A DNA stretch of 6,079 nucleotides from Candidatus Rifleibacteriota bacterium (GTDB taxonomy: Bacteria > Riflebacteria > Ozemobacteria > Ozemobacterales > Ozemobacteraceae): assembly GCA_017526725.1 (NCBI GenBank), contig JAFXRA010000355.1:1-6079 (forward strand), in the 5' to 3' direction. Position numbers and translations under genes: made by a program. Below are positions 1-6,004 of the stretch, piece after piece. Each line of letters opens with the position of its first letter. Within the stretch, counting starts at the first letter, position 1. A model generated the notes under the pieces. The model was not told the origin of the DNA and searched no databases. It saw nothing but the letters and a program-made list of their open reading frames with translations.

Positions 1-1407
1 CTAGATGGTGGTGACCCGAATAACAAAGCAGATTTCAGAGATGTTTTAAAAGCCTGGGATGCACCTTTTGAAAATGAACCTAGAGAAGTCATAAAACTTC
101 CACAGCGTTATAATGGGTTAGACCACTTAGGCAAACAAAATTTATGTTTAATCTGGGATTATGACAGAGACAATAAATGGGTTCAGGCTCGTGTTATTGA
201 CATGGCAAAAACCAATACTGCCTCTGAATGCAAAGTTTTGTTCGGCAGAAATGAACGAGACAACTATAATAATCCTGGAGAACTCATCTATCAGTATAAT
301 TCCAAAGGTGAATCCGTAGCTATTTTAGAAAATGACCAATGGTTATATCTGGTCGGCAAGGGCGCAAGCCCAGAAGGGTTCAGACCATTTTTACGAAAGT
401 TTAATATAAATACAGAAGAAACAAAGGAAATATTCAGAGCTGGCACAGATATCTTCGAAAATCCGGTTGAATTTGCAAATCCTGACCATAAATCTTTTAT
501 AACTACTCGTGAAGACAAAGAAACATCTCCCAATTATTTTATAAGAAGAATAGTCAGAGATAAGGCGCAGGAACCGAAACCATTAACTGATTATGAATCT
601 CCGGTCAAAGAATTATCAAAAGTCAGAAAAGAGCTAATCAAATATGAACGCTTTGACGGTGTTCCATTAAGTGGAACTCTCTACTATCCTATTGATTACA
701 TTCCGGGGAAAAGATACCCCGCTGTTATCTGGGCTTATCCAAGAGAATACACCGATGTTAAGACTGCCGGTCAGGTAAGAACCTCTACAAACCGCTATAC
801 GAGAATCGGCGGTTCATCTATTCTCTTCTTCCTGCTTCACGGATATATTGTATTACACAATGCAGAAATACCTGTTGTTGGCGACCCGCTGACAGCCAAC
901 GATACGTATGTTCAGCAGATTACCGCTGGCGCTGAAGCTGCTGTTAACAAGCTTGTAGAACTGGGTGTTGCAGATAGAGACAAAATAGGTGTTGCCGGTC
1001 ATTCTTACGGTGCCTTTATGGTAGCCAATCTTCTAGCCCATACTGATATTTTTGCAGCAGGAATTGCAAGAAGCGGAGCCTATAACAGGACACTAACCCC
1101 GTTTGGTTTCCAAGGCGAAAGACGAACCTATTGGCAGGCAAGAGACATTTACACAGAGATGTCACCATTCTCTCATGCTGACAAGATAAAGACACCTATT
1201 CTGCTTATTCATGGTGAAGACGACCCCAATTCAGGAACCTTCCCTATTCAAAGCGAACGCTTGTATGCAGCAATTAAAGGGCATGGCGGGACAGCCAGAC
1301 TGGTTATTCTGCCTCATGAAAGCCACGGCTACGAAGCTAGAGAATCAATTTTGCACGTTCTAGCAGAACAGTTTGACTGGTTTGATAGGTTTGTAAACAA
1401 AAAATAG
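1..1407 (+). CDS. S9-family serine peptidase (glutamyl-endopeptidase-like), 5'-truncated by window edge
   Basis: This is the C-terminal 468 codons of a prolyl-oligopeptidase-superfamily serine peptidase, which cleaves peptide bonds with a Ser-Asp-His triad. The frame is open from base 1. The ATG at 202 is internal, because the residues before it (LDGGDPNNKADFRDVL, then DAPFENEP) already match the S9D-type propeller pattern. Residues of this fragment up to about 200 are the end of the beta-propeller, and about 205-468 are the alpha/beta-hydrolase domain. The nucleophile is S335 in GHSYGAF (codon 1003-1005). The acid is D407 or D408 in HGEDDPNSGTFP, and the base is H442 in ESHGYEARES. WAYPREY (residues 244-250) is the likely oxyanion-region segment. 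Full-length relatives are around 800 residues, so roughly 300 or more are missing upstream, along with any signal peptide. No clear terminator follows the stop. The family call is firm; the Glu-specific S9D subgroup is recalled from motif resemblance and is less certain. Confidence 0.92.
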   Translation, partial: LDGGDPNNKADFRDVLKAWDAPFENEPREVIKLPQRYNGLDHLGKQNLCLIWDYDRDNKWVQARVIDMAKTNTASECKVLFGRNERDNYNNPGELIYQYNSKGESVAILENDQWLYLVGKGASPEGFRPFLRKFNINTEETKEIFRAGTDIFENPVEFANPDHKSFITTREDKETSPNYFIRRIVRDKAQEPKPLTDYESPVKELSKVRKELIKYERFDGVPLSGTLYYPIDYIPGKRYPAVIWAYPREYTDVKTAGQVRTSTNRYTRIGGSSILFFLLHGYIVLHNAEIPVVGDPLTANDTYVQQITAGAEAAVNKLVELGVADRDKIGVAGHSYGAFMVANLLAHTDIFAAGIARSGAYNRTLTPFGFQGERRTYWQARDIYTEMSPFSHADKIKTPILLIHGEDDPNSGTFPIQSERLYAAIKGHGGTARLVILPHESHGYEARESILHVLAEQFDWFDRFVNKK

Positions 1408-1509
1408 AGTATAGAGCTTAGGGAGAAGAATAAAGTTTTAACCAATAAACTATCCGTTATTAATAAAACTTATATAAATATTTACATTTTTATGTACTTT
1501 TCTATTTTA

Positions 1510-1523
1510 TTTTATGGTACAAT
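1510..1523 (+). promoter_or_regulatory. Extended -10 promoter of lipoprotein A gene
   Basis: The core TGGTACAAT (TG at 1515-1516, hexamer TACAAT at 1518-1523) fits an extended -10 element of the main vegetative sigma factor. No good TTGACA-like -35 lies 16-18 bases upstream, which is normal for extended -10 promoters. A perfect TATAAT overlaps it at 1523-1528 and could be an alternative -10. The same 14 bases (1510-1523) recur exactly upstream of the paralogous gene at 3734-3747, which supports a functional element. It lies 82 bases before the ATG, leaving an AT-rich 5' leader of about 75 nt. The rest of the gap after the peptidase gene (1408-1509) shows no other feature. Confidence 0.65.
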
Positions 1524-1596
1524 ATAATTGATTTCCTTTATCAAAAGGATTTAGTGTTAGAAACTTTATTATTATTTTGAATTTATAATTTAAAAT

Positions 1597-1600
1597 AGGA
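1597..1600 (+). promoter_or_regulatory. Ribosome binding site of lipoprotein A gene
   Basis: AGGA lies five bases before the ATG at 1606, a usable Shine-Dalgarno in an otherwise A/T-only leader. It supports 1606 as the start, and the signal peptide beginning right there agrees. Confidence 0.65.
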
Positions 1601-1605
1601 ATAAA

Positions 1606-3309
1606 ATGAAAAAAATTAAAATATTTAATATATTACTTTTACTAGCATCTATCTCTCTTCTGCTTGGCTGTGGCAGCGGTGGCGGAAGCAGTGTTAACCC
1701 GATAAATCCTAATCCTGATATTCCTTCCGAATATGAATCAGCACCTGCTTTTAACAAGACCGCTAATGAAATCTATACCCACCAAAGCAATTCAGAAAAT
1801 GTAGCAATAGATCTTCCAATCGGCTCAACTTATTTTATTTCTATAACAAATACTTCTGGTGCATTACAGACAATATCTTTAATTTCATCTGTTAGTGCTT
1901 CACTAAGACCTTCTACTTCAGAAGAACCAGTGCAAAGTGAAATGGTAAACTTTGCAGATTCCTTTCTGCATCAGGAACGAGCTGAAGCAGAAATGCAATA
2001 TAGGCTCAATTTTATTAACCAATTAAAACTAAGAAAAAATTCAAAGACTGTCTGTGCTTCTAGAGCCAGCTTAAGCGGGGTTGCTCATAACGAAGAACGA
2101 GTTGGAGGAAGCTATGATATTATTACTTCTGATGGTCTAGGCAACCCTGTAACATTAAAAAACTGCAAATTTGTAGCAGAAACTAAAAATGCGAAATTCT
2201 TTGTAGACCAGGAATACAGAAGTCATTATTCTCCTCAGCGAGAATTAATGGAAAGAATAGTTACCGAAGGAGATTTTGCACTAACTAAGGTTTTTGATTC
2301 AGACACTGTAAATATTTATAATTTTATATATGAAAATTTTGGTGATTTTATAGATATAGACGGTGACCAAAAACTATCTATTATCATAACCCCTTATCTT
2401 TCTTCTATGAACAGTTCTTATTTGGGCTTATTCATGTGTGACTGCATGGTACCTTGGTTTCAAGACCCAAGAGACCAGATTCTAATAGCCCCTCCACTAA
2501 GCGATGCTCTAGCAAAAGGTGAAAATTATGTAAGATATGAAACAATTACTAATCTTTGCCATGAATACCAGCACGTTGTTAATTTCAGCGAAAGGTTTTA
2601 TCGTAATAACTTTGATTTTGGCGATAACGATAATGATAAATATAAACAGGAATTAGGTTTCGACGAAGGCTGTTCAGTTTGTGCTGAAGCCTTATTCAGA
2701 AGAGCCAGAGGAGAAAAAGGCTTTCCAAGTCTGTTTAATCATAAGACTGGCGGCACTGCATCCAGAGAATATACAGGAAATGATAAGAGATTTAATGAAT
2801 TTCTCTCTAATTGTAATGGGAATATAGGAAATGTTTTTCCTTTCTATACAGCAAATACCAGATTTAATTATTATGATTACGGAAGAAATGGCTTATTCAT
2901 GCTTTACCTTCATGACCGATTTTCAGATAAATTTAAAAATCTTATACAGCACGGCTTTGAAGGGGAGAGCTTAGAAAAAGTTATTCCACAAGTTCTTGGG
3001 ACAAGTGAAAGCTTGAACGAATTGCAAAGAGACTGGTATTTTGCTTTACAACACGAATTTTTGAAAACAGAACAAATAAAAAATAGTGAAGACATTACTA
3101 CAGACGCAAGATTTAAATATAATGACTGGTTAAGATTAAATTCTTATAATAAAACCCTAAATAATTCTATTTTATTAAATTCAAAATCTACAGCAATGTT
3201 TAAGCTAACTCCAAAACAAGCCACTTCTGTTAATTCTTTTAGATTCTTTATAAATTCTAGTACTTACGGCACAAATAAGAACTTGGAGATTAATATTATT
3301 AAGCTATAA
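1606..3309 (+). CDS. Putative secreted lipoprotein zinc metallopeptidase (lipoprotein A, HExxH)
   Basis: A 567-residue predicted lipoprotein. The N-terminus is MKKIK, then a hydrophobic core and a lipobox L-L-G-C with the acylated Cys at 22, followed by a GSGGGSS tether. Gly at +2 suggests outer-membrane rather than inner-membrane retention, if E. coli-type sorting applies. The probable active site is HEYQH (319-323, catalytic E320), followed by NF and then DEG (353-355), where E354 would be the third zinc ligand as in gluzincins. The HExxHxxNF...DEG pattern most resembles the M30 hyicolysin group, but that family call is from memory. D250-x-D-x-D254-x-KLS is an EF-hand/dockerin-like calcium loop. 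Compared with lipoprotein B downstream, a second loop is degraded (D201-Q-E-Y) and there is an acidic ten-residue insertion (DNDND, 340-344) between the zinc motifs. YGRNGLF (425-431) matches B. Several Cys (for example MCDC, GCSVC) could form disulfides. The substrate is unknown. Confidence 0.8.
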   Translation: MKKIKIFNILLLLASISLLLGCGSGGGSSVNPINPNPDIPSEYESAPAFNKTANEIYTHQSNSENVAIDLPIGSTYFISITNTSGALQTISLISSVSASLRPSTSEEPVQSEMVNFADSFLHQERAEAEMQYRLNFINQLKLRKNSKTVCASRASLSGVAHNEERVGGSYDIITSDGLGNPVTLKNCKFVAETKNAKFFVDQEYRSHYSPQRELMERIVTEGDFALTKVFDSDTVNIYNFIYENFGDFIDIDGDQKLSIIITPYLSSMNSSYLGLFMCDCMVPWFQDPRDQILIAPPLSDALAKGENYVRYETITNLCHEYQHVVNFSERFYRNNFDFGDNDNDKYKQELGFDEGCSVCAEALFRRARGEKGFPSLFNHKTGGTASREYTGNDKRFNEFLSNCNGNIGNVFPFYTANTRFNYYDYGRNGLFMLYLHDRFSDKFKNLIQHGFEGESLEKVIPQVLGTSESLNELQRDWYFALQHEFLKTEQIKNSEDITTDARFKYNDWLRLNSYNKTLNNSILLNSKSTAMFKLTPKQATSVNSFRFFINSSTYGTNKNLEINIIKL

Positions 3310-3346
3310 GCTTCAAGCTGTAAGCCGGAAAGAGCGGACAGCAGAC
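3307..3346 (+). repeat. 40-bp direct repeat, copy 1
   Basis: It begins TAAGCTTCAAGCTGTAAGC and ends GAGCGGACAGCAGAC, matching 3654-3693 at 34 of 40 positions without gaps. Its first three bases are the stop codon of lipoprotein A. The core AGCTTCAAGCT is itself a short palindrome. Function unknown. Confidence 0.8.
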
Positions 3347-3394
3347 GCGAGAGCTCTATTTAGAGAACAGAGATAAGAGAAGATAGACAAGAGA

Positions 3395-3473
3395 AGTCTA
3401 CACATTTGTCATAAAAAGTATAGCGTATGGGCTTTAGCCCTGAAAGCTATACGTTTATGACAATGGGTAGACT
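3395..3473 (+). repeat. MITE-like palindromic element, copy 1
   Basis: An almost complete 79-nt palindrome. The nested arms, from outside in, are AGTCTAC/GTAGACT, CAT/ATG, TGTCATAAA (3407-3415)/TTTATGACA (3454-3462), GTATAGC/GCTATAC, and GGGC-TTTA-GCCC as the tip. Small internal loops separate the stems. A near-identical copy in the opposite orientation lies at 6005-6079. There is no coding capacity, so it is a non-autonomous element (MITE or REP-like), or a repeat whose hairpin acts in RNA as a terminator or stabiliser. No clear target-site duplication can be seen. Confidence 0.85.
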
Positions 3474-3489
3474 ACAAAAAGATTGTGTG

Positions 3490-3570
3490 GATTGCCACGC
3501 CTTTGGCTACGACTCGCTGACCTCCTGTCGCTCGCTTGCATAGGCACCTCCTGTGCCTTATCGCAATGAC
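3490..3570. repeat. Modular hairpin repeat (GATTGCCACG...CGCAATGAC)
   Basis: A GC-rich stretch bounded by ATTGC and GCAAT, of a kind common between genes in many bacterial genomes. It contains the 9-mer ACCTCCTGT twice (3520-3528 and 3546-3554). The second copy sits in a clean hairpin, AGGCAC-CTCCT-GTGCCT (3542-3557). The first is in a weaker GAC-CTCCT-GTC stem, or alternatively CGAC...GTCG. No coding function. Confidence 0.6.
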
Positions 3571-3653
3571 GTATAACTTGCGGTTTCGCGGAGGAGAATA
3601 AGGTTGAGCAAGCAGACTGTCCGCCAATGAAGATTATAATAGTTTTTTAGTTT

Positions 3654-3693
3654 TAAGCTTCGAGCTATAAGCAAGAAAGAGCGGGTAGCAGAC
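3654..3693 (+). repeat. 40-bp direct repeat, copy 2
   Basis: It begins TAAGCTTCGAGCTATAAGC and ends GAGCGGGTAGCAGAC, differing from the 3307-3346 copy at six positions. It lies about 40 bases upstream of the lipoprotein B promoter. The two copies enclose the palindrome and the modular hairpin repeat, so recombination between them could remove that block. Confidence 0.8.
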
Positions 3694-3733
3694 AGCTTAA
3701 ATATTTTCATTTTTAATAAACAAATAATATCCT

Positions 3734-3747
3734 TTTTATGGTACAAT
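3734..3747 (+). promoter_or_regulatory. Extended -10 promoter of lipoprotein B gene
   Basis: TGGTACAAT (TG 3739-3740, TACAAT 3742-3747) is the same extended -10 found upstream of lipoprotein A, identical over 14 bases. A TATAAA at 3753-3758 is an alternative. No convincing -35. The hexamer ends 32 bases before the ATG, giving a leader of only about 25 nt. The leader (GCGAAAATAAAAAT) lacks a clear Shine-Dalgarno, unlike lipoprotein A, so translation may start on an A-rich, unstructured leader. Confidence 0.65.
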
Positions 3748-3779
3748 GACTGTATAAATATTTTAGCGAAAATAAAAAT

Positions 3780-5537
3780 ATGAAAAAAATAAAAGTTATT
3801 AATTGCTTGCTTTGGATGATATCAATCTCTCTATTGGTTGGCTGCGGCGGCGGTGGCGGCGGCGGAAGCAGCTACTATTATAACGGCGGTGAAAATTATA
3901 ACACCGATTCTTCGGCCTATTATAATTCTTCCAATAACAACATAAGAAACTTAATTACCCCATATAATACTTTTAGTGCTTATAATGGACAGACAACTCT
4001 GCCTATAACTGTTCCTCTAGACTCAAGTCGTGAAGTTATATATGCCTGTCAAATAACTAATCCTAACAAGCAAGCTATAACAAATCTGACAATAACACCA
4101 CCTTTGGGATACAACCTCAGAGCTAGCCAAAATGATGAAACGAATGCAGAAAATGAATCTCTAGAAGCCACTATCAATCCACAATTAAATGCAATTATTC
4201 CTTTCAGAGAAAATATAGCTGACAAATTAAAACTAAAAGAAGAACTGTACAATAAATATCTGGAAAATGAAATCAACAATAAAATGCTTTCTTCCAGAGC
4301 AAATATAAGTCACCTTAATGAGGTAGAAGGTCAGAGCGATATAGCTATAACCGTCCTTTCCAAATCTAGAAGATGCACCTTAGCAAAGGTTTCTACATAT
4401 GGGAAATTCTTTATAGATCAAGATGGAGATGGTTCTGTATCTGCCCCAAATATAACAAGCTCAAGTTTAAATCAGTTCGCTGATGAGTTTGACAAATATG
4501 TTTATCCAATATTAAAAGAGCATTTTGGTAACGGCTCAGATATATTCTGGCGTGACGTAGATAATGACGGAAAATTGTCTATAGTTTTTTCACCAGTAGT
4601 GAACAATTATGGCAAATCAGTAGTCGGCATTTTTGATACTGCCAGTATGAATTCCAGCAATCCACGAGACATGATAAGCGTTGGTGTAAAAAAAAGCAGT
4701 CAAAAATCCTATGAACAGTGGTTCATGGATGCTAGAGAAACTATTCCGCATGAAATGCAGCATATAGTAAATTTCTCTGCCAAAAGGAATTTAGGCCAAA
4801 GCAGCGAAGTTACCTGGATAGATGAAGGATTGGCTGTTTGTGCCGAAATACTCTATAGAAAAAAAAGAAGTGAAGTAGGTTTAACGAGTTACAGTCTCTA
4901 TTACGGAAGCGAATGTATAGACTTTCCCGGCAATGATGCCAGATTTTATTATGCTGCATATTATAAACCAGAGGTCTGCCTAACATCTTTTGAAACCTAC
5001 GAAGATAACATCGCCCTTGCTCATTATGGACAAAAAGGCCTTTTCTTCTATTACCTGTTCGAACAGTATGGAAAAGAGAACCTAAGACAGCTTTGCCAAG
5101 GAACTAGAGGAATAGAAAAATTCGACAGCTTGAACAGAAGTCTGGGTGAATTATTTATTGATTTTAACTTTGCTGTTATAAACGAAAAACTGCGTAATAA
5201 CGACCTAAGCAAATATGCTATTAGTTATAATGCCGCAAATAATTCTAACAAGAAACAGGTTTTCCAGACAAATATGAATCTGAATCTATTGTTTACTTCA
5301 GGCTCCTCCCCTGAAGTAAGCAACAGCTATATTGAAAGAAGAATTGTTAATCTAAACAGCACAAGAACTATGAATGTACTATCATCAATAAATAATCAAT
5401 CAACATCTCTTCCAGCCGATGGCGGAACAGTCAGATTCATATTAAAGCAGCCTAATTTAATAAGCGGAACCAGTTACCAGATTACATTTAATTCATCACT
5501 GCCCGTAGTAGTAAATATGGTTCGTATCAGCCAGTAA
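3780..5537 (+). CDS. Putative secreted lipoprotein zinc metallopeptidase (lipoprotein B, HExxH), paralogue of A
   Basis: A 585-residue predicted lipoprotein and paralogue of the gene at 1606. The signal peptide MKKIKVINCLLWMISISLLVGC gives lipobox L-V-G-C with the acylated Cys at 22, then a seven-Gly tract and a Tyr/Asn/Ser-rich low-complexity linker. The zinc site is HEMQH (324-328, catalytic E325) followed by NFS, then WIDEGLA with E349 as probable third ligand. This W-x-D-E-G-L-A form is closer than A to the gluzincin consensus and recalls M30 hyicolysin-type peptidases. Two calcium-type loops are visible: D213-Q-D-G-D-G and D259-V-D-N-D-G-K-L-S. YGQKGLF (416-422) follows. The C-terminal ~100 residues are Ser/Thr/Asn-rich and look like a beta domain (ending FNSSLPVVVNMV). 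It has its own promoter and an intrinsic terminator, so it is probably monocistronic. Start chosen from the signal peptide and alignment with A; the RBS is weak. Substrate unknown. Confidence 0.82.
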   Translation: MKKIKVINCLLWMISISLLVGCGGGGGGGSSYYYNGGENYNTDSSAYYNSSNNNIRNLITPYNTFSAYNGQTTLPITVPLDSSREVIYACQITNPNKQAITNLTITPPLGYNLRASQNDETNAENESLEATINPQLNAIIPFRENIADKLKLKEELYNKYLENEINNKMLSSRANISHLNEVEGQSDIAITVLSKSRRCTLAKVSTYGKFFIDQDGDGSVSAPNITSSSLNQFADEFDKYVYPILKEHFGNGSDIFWRDVDNDGKLSIVFSPVVNNYGKSVVGIFDTASMNSSNPRDMISVGVKKSSQKSYEQWFMDARETIPHEMQHIVNFSAKRNLGQSSEVTWIDEGLAVCAEILYRKKRSEVGLTSYSLYYGSECIDFPGNDARFYYAAYYKPEVCLTSFETYEDNIALAHYGQKGLFFYYLFEQYGKENLRQLCQGTRGIEKFDSLNRSLGELFIDFNFAVINEKLRNNDLSKYAISYNAANNSNKKQVFQTNMNLNLLFTSGSSPEVSNSYIERRIVNLNSTRTMNVLSSINNQSTSLPADGGTVRFILKQPNLISGTSYQITFNSSLPVVVNMVRISQ

Positions 5538-5558
5538 GCTGGCGTACGCCAGCTTTTT
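5536..5558 (+). terminator. Intrinsic terminator of lipoprotein B gene
   Basis: A perfect 20-nt palindrome, AAGCTGGCGTACGCCAGCTT (5536-5555), overlaps the last two bases of the TAA stop and runs into TTTTT (5554-5558). It folds as an eight-pair, GC-rich stem with a GTAC loop followed by U residues, a textbook Rho-independent terminator. Confidence 0.88.
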
Positions 5559-5620
5559 AGGGATTAGGGTGTAGGGAGAAGGGCTCTAAAGGCTCCACTT
5601 GAGGGCTTCATCAATCAGAT

Positions 5621-5644
5621 GCTGCCCCACGATAGTGGGGAAGC
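5621..5644. repeat. Hairpin CCCCAC-GATA-GTGGGG
   Basis: A six-pair stem (5625-5630 with 5635-5640) around a GATA loop. It is extended by GCT/AGC after one mismatch. Confidence 0.75.
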
Positions 5645-5664
5645 TGGTGAGCGTAAGCGAGAGA

Positions 5665-5742
5665 CTGAAGGGGGAGCAATGCAAAGCATTGCGTAGATAC
5701 TTAAAAGAATTACGCAAAGCTAACGCTTTGCTCCCCCCTCAG
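5665..5742. repeat. Large nested palindrome with GGGGGAGCAA / TTGCTCCCCC arms
   Basis: Outer arms CTGA/TCAG and GGGGGAGCAA/TTGCTCCCCC, and inner arms ATTGCGTA/TACGCAAA, make a long imperfect palindrome of 78 nt. Each half also folds alone: GCAATGC-AAA-GCATTGC (5676-5692) and GCAAAGC-TAAC-GCTTTGC (5714-5731). It can therefore adopt a long stem or two small hairpins. Confidence 0.75.
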
Positions 5743-5758
5743 CTTCACTTCGTTCAGC

Positions 5759-5782
5759 AGCTCCCCCGCAAGCAGGGGAGCT
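5759..5782. repeat. Hairpin AGCTCCCC...GGGGAGCT
   Basis: An eight-pair perfect stem around CGCAAGCA. It has the same arm sequence as the hairpin at 5963-5989, so the two belong to one repeat family. Confidence 0.75.
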
Positions 5783-5837
5783 TCATCGTGAAATACGCTA
5801 TCGCTAAAAAAGTTAACTCTAGCTCGGTCACCACTCC

Positions 5838-5871
5838 GGTTACTTCGTAACCACCTCTCCTCAAGGAGAGG
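5838..5871. repeat. Twin hairpins GGTTAC-TTC-GTAACC and CCTCTCC-TCAA-GGAGAGG
   Basis: Two adjacent hairpins: six pairs at 5838-5852 and seven pairs at 5854-5871. They form one module of the extragenic repeat mosaic. Confidence 0.7.
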
Positions 5872-5914
5872 CTTTAGGACACTCACCACCTATCACAAAC
5901 CACCAACCACGCCT

Positions 5915-5959
5915 CTGATTGCTACGCAATCAGCCCCCTCAGTCTTTGGCTTCGCCAAA
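5915..5959. repeat. Twin hairpins CTGATTGC-TAC-GCAATCAG and TTTGGC-TTC-GCCAAA
   Basis: Two short perfect stems (eight pairs at 5915-5933 and six at 5945-5959) joined by CCCCCTCAGTC. They belong to the same mosaic. Confidence 0.7.
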
Positions 5960-5962
5960 TCC

Positions 5963-5989
5963 AGCTCCCCCACCCTTCGTGGGGGAGCT
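5963..5989. repeat. Strong hairpin AGCTCCCCCAC-CCTTC-GTGGGGGAGCT
   Basis: An eleven-pair perfect GC-rich stem with a five-base loop, the most stable simple hairpin in the window. It is followed by TTTGCTTG rather than a long T run, so it may stop transcription weakly. It most likely belongs to the same repeat family as 5759-5782. Confidence 0.8.
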
Positions 5990-6004
5990 TTGCTTGGCTG
6001 TCAG

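Larger units (their letters stand above)
3310..3779. other. Repeat-filled intergenic region between lipoproteins A and B
   Basis: This 470-base gap has no credible gene. In order it holds the first copy of a 40-bp direct repeat (overlapping the stop of lipoprotein A), a purine-rich stretch, a 79-bp palindromic element, a modular hairpin repeat, the second copy of the direct repeat, and the promoter of lipoprotein B. It is visibly more GC-rich around 3420-3600 than the flanking promoters. No T-tract terminator is seen just after lipoprotein A; the strong palindrome at 3395-3473 may end its transcript. Confidence 0.8.

Noticed and set aside
202..204. ATG at 202 as the start of the S9 peptidase
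   Set aside because: The same frame is open back to base 1, and the residues before 202 (LDGGDPNNK..., DAPFENEP) fit the family, so this Met is internal.
291..533. Leftward 80-codon open frame inside the S9 peptidase
   Set aside because: Antisense shadow of a well-supported coding region. The leftward frames at 2910-3095 and 4049-4279 inside the lipoprotein genes are dismissed for the same reason.
3558..3746. Leftward 62-codon open frame upstream of lipoprotein B
   Set aside because: It crosses the modular repeat, the direct repeat and the promoter, and shows no domain or start signal.
5599..5850. Rightward 83-codon open frame in the hairpin cluster
   Set aside because: It lies wholly in palindromic repeats, its stop falls inside a hairpin, it has no credible ribosome binding site, and its composition follows the repeats.
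5621..5989. Possible CRISPR array
   Set aside because: The repeated units are palindromes of differing sequence and spacing, with no regular repeat-spacer periodicity and no cas gene in view.
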